From Polytrichum commune (taxonomy: Eukaryota; Streptophyta; Polytrichopsida; Polytrichales; Polytrichaceae): a stretch of DNA of 64,000 nucleotides. A program made the translations under genes and the position numbers. Shown piece by piece: positions 34,819 to 44,190 of this stretch; the first letter of the stretch is position 1; each line of letters begins with the position of its first letter. The stretch spans positions 7,564,501 through 7,628,500 of the forward strand of contig OX485805.1 in assembly GCA_950295325.1 (NCBI GenBank), read 5' to 3'. The notes below the pieces were generated by a model. The model was not told where the DNA came from. It saw only the letters and a list, made by a program, of their open reading frames with translations, and searched no databases.

Positions 34819-36961
34819 CATCACGACAACGTAGGAGGAGGACTGACCAAGGCACTGGATAGACTCGTTCAACATGGCATTGTTCCATGAGCAAAGAATG
34901 CACCTCCGCACCTTCAACTAGAGAGTGATGCAAAGGGTAGGGGGGTCTGAAGTCGACACAGAGAGGATTAGCTACAAAGGAAGAGTAGAACGGATGCCAA
35001 CCCCAAGTCGCCTGCAGCAAACGTGGGTAGTGTTGATCATCCCACTCCTTCATTGCCACAGCAATGGCCTCCTTTACCTAAGTATGCCGGTCCTCCTCCC
35101 ATTGTTTCCGTTGTTTCTTCACCTCTCGCATGACCAGAATGTGCTCGACATACTTGAGAAGAGCATCGATCTCAGTTGCCACCGCTGTTGGGTCATGGAC
35201 CTTGCTAACAACGTTCACAACACTCTGAGTGATGAGGGGGCCCACATCTGGTCTGGCCTGCATCACCCTCAGCCAGCACATGTTACAAAGACATACTCTC
35301 CCTAAGCACATGTTCCATTGACAAAATGCTGAACCATGCCGGCTGCGGAGAATGTGTACATCACATAATGGTGACCTGATTGCATGTTACGAACTTAATC
35401 AAAGATTAGCCACCAACAAAAAGAATGCATGGGTGCAAGGGGGAATAGGTTGTACCTGATGAGAAGGAGAGTAGAATCTACCATAGGCTGCTCACAATCT
35501 GTCCATGAAAGACGGATCGTTCTGCCAGTTGTGAAGCACCTCCTAAAATGCCTGCAACTCACCGCACTCCAAGTCGAATTGCAGCAAACCACAGGCCATC
35601 AAATAATACAAACCTGGGGGTTGAATTGGGGCCCTCAATTGTGGCTTCGGGATGTCCATCTTCACGCCCGAACGCGCCGCACTTGCAGCTTTCACATAGA
35701 ATTGTTGTCGATCCTTCCGTAACGCCTGCGCCACATCCTCTGAACCTGTGGAAGTTTGCATAGGAGAAACAGGTGCCCTAGAGGAACCACCCGCAGCATG
35801 TGGAGCAGGAGTAGGTGGGGGCAAAATGGCAACCCTCTCCGGGGAGGGGCTGCGGGTTTGGATATGCGTAACATGGATGGGTTGGGGAGGCGGTCGCCGG
35901 GGTACACCTTCGGCAGATTGTTTCGTATGTTGGGCCTTGAACTGGCGGCTTGAGTGAAAAACTCGGTGGCCCCCGGCCATCTCCGCGTGTGAGCGTTTCT
36001 TCGGATGTCGGCTGGGCGGCGCTTCAAATTCATCGTCTCCATCATCATCAAGGTCAACATAGGCAACTGCGGCGGGAGATGCAGTGTGTTGCCTGGAGGG
36101 GCGTTGCGGTTTCGGCTTCATTTGTGGCTGCGGATCTCCAGCAGGGGGCAGACTGGCTGTCAAAATCTCCAGCGTGGGCAGCATGAATTGCCGTTGTTGC
36201 ACTCTGACTCCAGGGGGAGGGTAAGTGACGTCCCTCAACTCCGGGTTTAGGTCTAACCAAATTGAATTGTTCTGCAAGGTGCCCCATACAGCTCCATCGC
36301 CACGCTGCAAGGCAAGTTTGAGGTCCTTGCCTTGTTTCGCAGTCTTCAGATTCGGGTAGACGGGTAGCTCCAACCTCAATCCATTCGAGTCCACAGGTCC
36401 CCGAGGGCAGCCACTCACACGGTGATCTGTCAACCGCAGCTTGCTAGGAAAGGAGCCTTTGCAATACACACATAACGAGTCATCTCTGGCCTTCTGCCCA
36501 TCCCTAGACCGGTTACGAGTAAACTCTAATTTTAATTCAATGTACACTCGTCTCCTCACGCGCTGCGCTACCCAACCAGCAACATCCCTATTGACATAGT
36601 ATGTAACGTGGTCGTCTTCATGCAGGGGTGGTCTTCTTTCAGATTCCATTTTCTGCACAGAACAATGTAAGTCAATGGCAAGAAACAAGGCAGCTTCAGG
36701 TGCCAGCATCAATGGTGGGCAGTGGATGTCTGCTACGGAGGCTGTGTGTACCAACGTGCGGGGCTCGGAGTACTTGCTACCTATGGGAGAGAACTCGCCT
36801 ACGGCCATGGCGAGCAAGGTGCGCAACAGAGTGCAGCAGACCCTAACCCCTAAATAATTTAGAGAGGACAGTGCAATGCCTCCAGGGAAAACAACAACCA
36901 AAACAGAGAGAGGAGCCCTAAGCATGCACCCTAAATGCCACAGGAAAGAATTGCCATGGAT

Positions 36962-38180
36962 AGTGACATACAACTACAAACCCCAACACATCCAACCCGG
37001 GCATGCTTGAGAACTCCCTATACCCTAAACCCAAAGGAGAGGAAGGCGGAAGGAGGTGCTGGGTGAATCTACAGTGAACAAAAAAAAAACAAGTACAACC
37101 GGGAATACATACAACTACAAACCCAACACATTCAACCAGGGCATGCATCTAAAGTGCTTATACCCTAAACCAAAGGAAGAGGAGGGCGGAAGGAGGTGCT
37201 GGGTGAATCTGCACTGAACTCCCCCAAAAACAAGTACAACCGGGGCGCCCCTGAAAACACAGCGCCGCTAACACAGAAGAAGGGGAATGCTCGAAAAAAC
37301 TGCCGGGAATACTACAACTAACCCTCCAACACATTCAACTATGGCGTGCATCTAAACCCCATAAACCCTAAACCAAAAGGAGAGGAAGGCGGAAGGAGGT
37401 GCTGGGTGAATCTACAGTGAACTAACAAAAACAAGTACAACCGGGGCGCCCCTGAAAACACAGTGCCGCTGCAACAGAAGAAGGGGATTGCAGGAAAAAA
37501 CTGCCGGGAATACATACACCCCCAAACCTAACACATTCAACCAGGGCGTGCATCTAAACTGCTTATACCCTAAACCCTAAACTAACCCTCCAACACATTC
37601 ACCGTAAACCATGCATCTGAACTCTTAATACCCTAAACCAAAAGGACAGGATGGCGTAAAGAAGTGCTGCGACAATCTACGATGAAGTTCCAAAAAAAAC
37701 CCGTACGACCGGGGCGCCCCTAAAACACCACGCTGCCACAGAAGAAGGGGATCAAGGAAACAAGCACCGGGAATAGACATGGGAAACGCAGATATGTTCG
37801 AAAGCGAAGTATGCGCAGGCACAGAAAGAGAGGGTAGCGCAAAAAAATGGCGAGAAGACAAAGACTGAACTAGAAAAGACATAGAGAAAGCCTATGCGTG
37901 CACGGGAAACGCCATGTGCGCATCGAAAGAAGAAGAGCATGAACGAAGGAAAAACATATGAAAATCTCGAAGAAAAACAAATAAACCAGGGGCATGCATG
38001 AAATCGCAATATGTGCCGCTACAGTAGAAAAGGATGCAGCTTCTAGGTGCCTGCAAAAAATGGAAAAGAAAGACAACAGAGACACAGAAGGCTTGATGAT
38101 GCATGAAAACGCCGCATACACGGACACAGAAGATGCAGATGGAGGGGTACAATGCAGGAAAAACTTACAAAAAGGTCTCA
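36962..38180. repeat. ~200 bp tandem array upstream of the second MULE gene
   Basis: Diverged units start near 36962, 37103, 37308 and 37509, with a fifth decayed one after 37773. Each contains ACACATTCAACC, a telo-box-like ACCCTAAAC, GGCGGAAGGAGGTGCTGGG, GTACAACCGGGGCGCCCCT and AGAAGAAGGGG. Lengths vary from about 140 to 265 bp through internal deletion or duplication. It is GC-richer than flanking host DNA. As it lies 5' of the minus-strand gene, it may act as an enhancer or binding array. Confidence 0.8.
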
Positions 38181-38382
38181 CATGTTACAACTGCAAGCAC
38201 TCCTTGGATAGCGTACGCCTCTTGTAACCACCTTTATGTGCACCTTCTGCTCGTGCGACGTTGAACATACTGCGGTGAAATGTCAGCTCTCCCTGCTTTT
38301 CGTCGCACTTCACAAATACACACACACACACAACGAGGAGGACCTCAATGACCCTTATGCGCCAATCAGGAGTTCATGAATC

Positions 38383-38409
38383 CAATTATGTGATGTGTAA
38401 CATCAGTGC
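38383..38409 (-). repeat. subterminal inverted repeat, right arm
   Basis: CAATTATGTGATGTGTAAC plus ATCAGTGC is the inverted partner of 28406-28432 (26 of 27 identical). It lies about 280 bp inside the right TIR. Confidence 0.8.
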
Positions 38410-38685
38410 ATTATTAGAAAACACAAGGACCAGGTACATTTGCTACATAGTCTTCCTGATGACTCGATCTTCCTTGTCACTGTCTAGCACATCATCGTTG
38501 CATGCTATCACCTCAAGGAAAACACTCTAGTGCGCCACAAATCTACCCTATACAACACATGAGTAGGTTACAATGAAGCCTACATGATGGCTGATTGGAG
38601 GTTTGAAAAAAGGGTGAATTCATTCAACTCACCTTCGGTCTAACAATTGTTTTCGAAGACAAGCGCTCCACGCTGCGATCTCCCT

Positions 38686-39206
38686 GCATCAGTCGCATCA
38701 GGCCCCACTCGAATCGCAACAGGCTCCATCGCGGCAGTAATCGGGGCAGTCTGTGGAAGGAGGAGCAGGTTACAAAGAAACAAGGGGAGTGGCAGAATGG
38801 AGTTTTTGAAAGAGTATGGGCCGCGCACTCCCCGAGGACGGCCGGCATCCCACCCATCGATGGATGTGGGTCATGGATGTGGATGATGGATCTCATGATG
38901 ATCCATCCGCCCCAATGGCATGATGCCGCCATGGGGTCATGCGGTCCTGGTAGCTGCTAGGGTAGACCGTAACCTCGGGAGGTGGGACGGCCCCGTTCCG
39001 TTCAAAGTGTGGCCAGCAGGGCAGGCCGCGTGGCAGCCACGGTGGCGGTGCTGGCGGGCGCAGGCCGGGAGAGAAAGGGGACCCTTCCCGTGCAAGGAGG
39101 CTTTCGTCGTCAGTGGCTGCTAGTACTGTGGCCCCTTCTGCCACCCGACTACAGGGCCTCAATTTCCTAAACTCAATAAAGACTATTGGGTCCGGTAATG
39201 TTAGGG
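38686..39206 (-). repeat. MULE terminal inverted repeat, right
   Basis: It ends GGTAATGTTAGGG and is the inverted partner of 27536-28056. Visible differences from the left TIR are four transitions near the outer end (within the outer 100 bp) and two transversions near the inner end. Confidence 0.95.
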
Positions 39207-39215
39207 AGCCTAACA
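39207..39215. repeat. MULE target duplication, right copy
   Basis: AGCCTAACA, identical to 27527-27535. Confidence 0.95.
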
Positions 39216-39265
39216 TAAGAGGGGTATGATTCTTATGAAATATCTCAAAACTCCAAGTACTAAAA

Positions 39266-39846
39266 GGGTTGTATACACGAGGGACCATGAAGTCGTCCCA
39301 AGGCCCTGTAAAATCTGTGATTGGCTATCGAACTTGTTCTGGGACCACTTCGGTTTACACCAAGGTAAACATGTTAGTGACCATGAAGTTCGCGGTCCCC
39401 AAAAGACATATTTTAAGGTCTATGTTATCCACTAACATGGTCCAACGGGTTTTGCGGTGGGAGAGGCAAAAGAGATGCTCTGGTAGAAAAAAAGGGCAGG
39501 GGCCCACGGCACAGAAATGTTGTTATAATAGTTTTTTATTGAAATTGTTTTGGGGGAAGAGAAAATGAAGATAAGCGAAGACAAGAGAACGGTCAAAGTT
39601 GATTTTTATTTTTTTTCTTTTCAAAACTACTCGTTTTGGGCATATATCAAAAAACCCAACACATTCACTATTTGGTGCATGGTCTTTCCTCTTGGTCCAC
39701 ATTTGGTTTACACCTAGTGAAGGGCCCAAAGGCTTTGTAGTTTGTTTTCTTAATAAATCGGACTGTGGAAATTGGACCATGAAGTCCGACTATGGGAAAA
39801 TGCCATCCTCCATGGTCCAATTTCATGGTCCTTGGTGCAACGCCCC
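39266..39846 (+). mobile_element. MITE-like family 3, copy a
   Basis: The termini GGGTTGTATACAC with GGACCATGAAGTCG and the inverted TCATGGTCCTTGGTGCAACGCC are imperfect inverted repeats. The interior matches 47799-48340: GACTGGTTGTTGAACTTGTTC-like block, TTTACACCAAGG-like block, GGGCCCAAAGGCTTT and GGAAAAATGCC-like block. Non-coding. No clear target duplication. Confidence 0.65.
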
Positions 39847-40957
39847 AATTTTTAGTAATTTTATGAGATGACATATCATTAATTTATTTCGGCACAACCA
39901 AATCATTCCTCATGCACAACACAAAGCTGAAGTATAGAAGGTAGAGAAACAAAAGAGATTTTAAATTTAATAAGTCTTATGGAAAATTTTGAGAAAAGAA
40001 AATGGGTGAGTCATGAAACAGATACCTTAGTAGACTATTTGTGGTCTAGAATTTGAATCAAAGGTTAAAAGTGTCAACGTAGTTAATTTGGCTTCGTTTA
40101 CTACAAATGAGGGGATCGTATTGTTGTAAACTTTTATAGTGTAGTATGATGCACAACTTCATTATTCCATGTGTGAAGGTTAATCTACAATCTTTCGTCT
40201 CTTTGGTGTGGGTACTTCAAAGAATGCCGTCAAATTAAGGTGCTCTATTTTAATTGGGTTCTAAATTTTGTGGATGAAAGTGGCCTACTAAGATAATTGT
40301 CATCAACATGCATCGTTGTGTGGGTTTATGTAGCCTTTCGTAGCGCATCACTGCCAAAGTGAACAATGTCTCTAAAAATCTTAAAATTGCTTGTCATACT
40401 TTTATATCGAAGTTGTTATATGTGAACATTGTGTTTTGGATTACTCTTTTTTTAGAGTAAGCTTAAGCTTACATTTAAGCTCACATTTTGTATTGTCTTG
40501 TGCAGTACACAAAAACACAATATAGTGTGCACGGGTTCAAATCAAGCTAAGTCAATTAGTGACAAAATTTTGAAGTAAGCAAGAGAAGAAAGAGTGTAGC
40601 CAATACCTAGACCCCTCACATTTCCACAATAACCAGTTGGAGATGCAACGCTAATCTAGTGGACTTTATGACAAGTTGACGATATTGGTCAACTACCAAA
40701 TGTCTGAATTTATTTTCTATAGTTGCAAATATATGTATATTTAAAAGAAAAAAAAATCTATTCGGGAATCAAAATTTGATACTTGAATCTACATGTAAGA
40801 GGGAGGATGATAAATCACACAAAACCCCAACTTATGAAACACAAGGAGACTAGATTAATTGATTGCTACTTTACCTCATTTAAAAAAAATTGTGGGTGGG
40901 AGGTTAAAAGACAGACTCACGACCGTTAATTGTCTAAAGTTTGATGCACATGAATAC
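39847..40957. other. gene-free intergenic DNA
   Basis: No coding pattern or recognised repeat. Confidence 0.5.
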
Positions 40958-40960
40958 TTA

Positions 40961-41460
40961 GGGCCACTTCACACACGAGCCAAGAGCCGTGACCATGTAA
41001 TTGTGAGAGCCCAAAAGAAAAGTGTCCAACGGCCGTCTCAAGACACCTCCAAAATCACGCAGTGTGGTCACGGGCCCTCAAGCGTGGTGTGGAGCCATAT
41101 GTGACTGGGTTCTAAACCAAATGTTGTTTCAATGAATTTCTATTCAAGTGGGTCCCTGCACATGATAGTATAGAATAAAGCAAGGGTTGTGAGCGTTCAA
41201 AGTGTCATGGTCTCCCAGGTTTGTATTAGGCCTGCCTCCAAGAGGTGGTTTTTGAAAAGAGTCCAAGTGACCATGAAACATGATCCATTCGATGCCATGT
41301 AGGAATCCATGTAAACTTTACATTCATCTTGCATTCACATACTCTGTTGGTCCCTCAAGTGTAGTGTGAAGCGAACTTGGACTGGCTCTGCCTTTTCCAC
41401 CAATGAGAGTGCTTGAAGTGTAATGGTCACGGGCTCTCAGTCTCGTGTGTGAAGTGACCC
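40961..41460 (-). mobile_element. Tourist-like MITE (family 2), copy II
   Basis: Exactly 500 bp between GGGCCACTTCACACACGAG and the inverted CTCGTGTGTGAAGTGACCC. It is flanked by TTA on both sides (40958-40960, 41461-41463), the preferred PIF/Harbinger target. The interior is the reverse complement of copies I and III. Confidence 0.88.
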
Positions 41461-41463
41461 TTA

Positions 41464-43967
41464 TTGCATTCTCTCCAAGTCATCTACATGTTTGACCTCT
41501 ATTTATTCAATCCATACCCAAAAAGTGGATATATTATATTTTATGATGTAGATTACTCATTATTGGAACCGAATTACGTTGCTTTAAAAGAGATTGTCCC
41601 CCACGTGATTTTTAGTCTCCATTTGACCATGAACTTGGATCCCACAAGAATATATTCAACAACTTCACTATTAGTGTCACCTCATGACACTTCGAGTTCA
41701 TGTTTGCTTGCTAATATCTTGGCATGAGTATGTTCAACAGTGTTATGAGGTGTATGCCTATATTACACAATGATCTACAAGCTGACTAAAGTGTACACAA
41801 ATGACACGTGCCATTAGTATGCTCAGTAATGTTTTCTTCCCTTGCAAACTAAAAAGAAAAACTACCATCTCCAATATCCCAATGTGCTAAACTAAATGTC
41901 ATAGTGCAAACATAGTTTCACTTTAAAATCTTACTTTTGTTGCCAAATAATATCATATTGACAATTAATAGACATGACACTTGGAGACCTCTTAAGCAAA
42001 TGGTGTGCATGACACTAAATACCATACATGGTGTAGAAGTATGACAAGTGGAGATAAAGCCCACAAAATTTATTTTTTTCAATCCGTGACAAGACTAAGT
42101 TACCAATAGAAAACTAGGAAATATATTGAGTGCATCACGTGCCTTCATGAGGCTAGTCATGATGGCTTTGAGCACCTACCTCTTGTATTGAAAAAATATT
42201 AAGTGTCCATTTGCAAGTTATCATTGTAATTGAGAGCCGTGCGTATGTTATACGTTTCAAGTTGTGCCATGTGTGTGTGTGGTTCTAATTAATAAGACAA
42301 TGTGGGGGGTTAAACTATTATGGGGCTTGCTATTAAGATTCATTTTTTAGGTTGATGTAATAAGTGGGAGGGGAATATTTGGGAGGTTGGTCAACGCCCT
42401 CTATGGAGGAAATTGTAAAGAAGGGGTTTGGCTTTAATGTGGGTTGGGTGGAGATTCCCAAACACTGGCAAATAAGTTATTGACTTACGAAGTCAATGTG
42501 GGAACGAAATTCGTTGACATAATAACATAATAAGAGGGTCTCTCACTCAAGGATCATTTATTGAGACCAAACAAACGGGCCTTCAAAACGTTGTTTCACT
42601 CACACTGTATATTCCAAATTTGCTCCACATGTATCTTTTATATGCATGAGGTAGGAAAACGGGGAAAAAATAAGTGAAAATAAGATGATTTGGCCAAAAT
42701 GAGCGGTCAAGAAAGAGTGTGCAATATTTGTTAGAGATGGGGTAGAGGAAATGACGATGTATGAAAATTGTTTTGTGATATTATTCCGTGTAGATTATTA
42801 GTTACATAATCCCTAAGAGGCAAGTAAGTCAAACCCCTTGTTCGTAGAATAGAGTCTCCTTAATTTGAGCATCGAAATATCTTACCATGCATGCAAATGC
42901 ACACAGAACGGCTAACTTAATGGCACCATGAAGTGATCCCAAGTGGTGTGCAACATAACATATCTAGCCAATCACTGCATCCGGCCTATCATTGCATGTT
43001 TTTCAAGTTATTGGATATATAATTAGTCTATTACGCCAACACAATAACCATTCTATTCCTAATCTAGTATACCAATAATGGTCATTCATCGTTTTCCATT
43101 TTCATGCCTCATTTGAACATTTGTAGGTCTTGACTAGTCTATCATAGTTTATAAGGAAGAGGGTGTTGTAATCAACACCTCACCCAAACGGCACCCCCTA
43201 TGCATGCGTCTTAATCTCATAACCATAACACACCTTGAGGTGTGTGGTTCTATTGAAGTTATCCTTACACTCTCGGGATGTTGGGTCATACTAAAGGTTT
43301 CACCCTAGGTTCAAGATCCCATGCGTTATTTAACTTTCCTATGGTATTTTGTTAGTACCCTAAACATAACCCAAGGGTCGAAGTTCAAACACCTTGAGTT
43401 TAGGGTCGTTACCCGGTTTTACCTTGTATCTAGGGTTTTGGTGCGGACCTAACCCCCTTCCCATTTCATTGTTGGACTTCATTTCCTCCAACAACTTCTC
43501 AAGAGCCGAGAGTCCAAAGTTGCAGTTAGCTTTGGGGGGGGGGGTGGATAGGAGCTAAGGTTTATTGTCGAAGGGTAGTTGTGGATCGTGGGAAGCTAAG
43601 ACATGAGCAATCAGCAACAAGCGATAGCATGTGAGCAATAAAATCAAATGTAGTAAATTTTCACAACTATAAGGGTCATAACTTAAATTTTGTATTTTTG
43701 TTCAGTTTTAACTTTCACCTCATCGGCCATCAAACACCATGTTGGCCATTTTTCCTCCCAACCTCCGCACAACTTGATGGCTCAGTGTATGACAACCTCA
43801 AAAGCTTCATAAATAAAGAGCATGTAAGTGCACTCGTCTCCCATGCAAAAAAGAATATTACCTTATATAGACAAATGGCTCTCTAAAACCGACATACACA
43901 GAAAATGGTCAAACCTATTATGGGATGCCCCTTGGGATTACCGATGTGCAAATTACACAAACCTATG
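41464..43967. other. gene-free intergenic DNA
   Basis: No gene is supported. A poly-G tract lies at about 43534-43543. Confidence 0.5.
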
Positions 43968-44190
43968 ATCAGGGAGAACCGGCAATTAGTTACAAATGAA
44001 CCGGTTGAGTTTGAGAAACAACCGGTTGAAGTTCAAGATTGCAGGAAAATTACCGATCATTTTGGAGGAATCTATAGAATATACCTCAATTTAATACAGG
44101 AAAACCGGAGGATGTCAACCTGTAACCGGTTGCACTTGCAAACGCTAGGATCTCAGCCGGTTATGCCCAAAAATCTCTCCGATCACTGAC
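43968..44190 (+). repeat. ACCGGT-rich dispersed repeat R5, copy c
   Basis: The best-preserved copy. It has GAACCGGTTGAGTTTGAG, AACCGGTTGAAGTTCAAG, ACCGATCATTTTGGAGGA, then TGTAACCGGTTGCACTTG and CAGCCGGTTATGCCCAAA. CCGGTT recurs five times at irregular spacing. No ORF. Confidence 0.7.

Larger units (their letters stand above)
33593..34819. other. foreign-looking 1.2 kb insert or intron in the second MULE gene
   Basis: The composition changes abruptly to an AT- and CT-rich sequence without coding pattern. It holds no copy of the 9-mer common in the rest of the element. It contains a 9 bp satellite (33747-33800), a 39 bp duplication (34004-34081), three ~63 bp units (34557-34745), the inverted pair GGACGTCAG...CTGACGTCC (33908-33933) and a terminal palindrome (34784-34818). 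It probably is an old insertion now spliced as an intron. No terminal repeats or target duplication were found. Confidence 0.5.
32612..36649 (-). pseudogene. second MULE gene: C2HC zinc-finger protein, decayed; anti-silencing or accessory factor?
   Basis: Exons on the minus strand: 36649-35456, 35257 to about 34820, about 33592-33167, and 33066-32612. Donors and acceptors are GT-AG with consistent phase at 35456/35257 and 33167/33066. The junction across 34820-33592 is uncertain. Start ATG 36649 (MESERRPP) follows a CAG acceptor-like site; an in-frame ATG at 36808 is an alternative. Residues C60, C63, H76 and C81 form a C2HC finger (CVYCKG to DHRVSGC). A long basic, proline-rich middle includes an acidic DLDDDGDDEFE patch and RHPKKR. 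The C-terminal exons are tryptophan-rich. Three in-frame stops interrupt it: TAG 35545-35543, TGA 35494-35492 and TAG 35080-35078. Coding continues in frame after each. I do not recognise the family. Position parallels mudrB or VANDAL vanC. Confidence 0.75.
27536..39206. mobile_element. MuDR-like Mutator element, 11.7 kb, two convergent genes
   Basis: It is defined by perfect 9 bp target duplications and 521 bp TIRs (27536-28056 and 38686-39206) that differ at about six positions by eye. Inside, a DDE/SWIM transposase gene runs left to right (28013-31441). A second gene with a C2HC zinc finger runs right to left (36649-32612). A small TATA-driven ORF lies between them (31672-31881). This layout is that of maize MuDR (mudrA and mudrB convergent, long TIRs), but the element is more than twice as long and its second protein is not recognisably MURB. 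Both big genes carry inactivating changes. The element sits between unrelated MITEs in DNA with a lower GC content. Confidence 0.92.

Noticed and set aside
36962-37772. Interstitial telomere repeat
   Set aside because: CCCTAAA occurs once or twice per 200 bp unit rather than in tandem, so it is a motif in a longer repeat.
27536-39206. Assignment to the VANDAL group
   Set aside because: VANDALs lack long TIRs, whereas this element has 521 bp TIRs. Only the motif/second-gene logic is similar.
27536-39206. LTR retrotransposon or pararetrovirus interpretation
   Set aside because: Termini are inverted, duplications are 9 bp, and the core protein is a DDE/SWIM transposase; no reverse transcriptase, integrase or coat domain is present.
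40859-41104. 81-codon plus-strand frame
   Set aside because: It overlaps the end of a Tourist-like MITE and is not conserved in the other copies.
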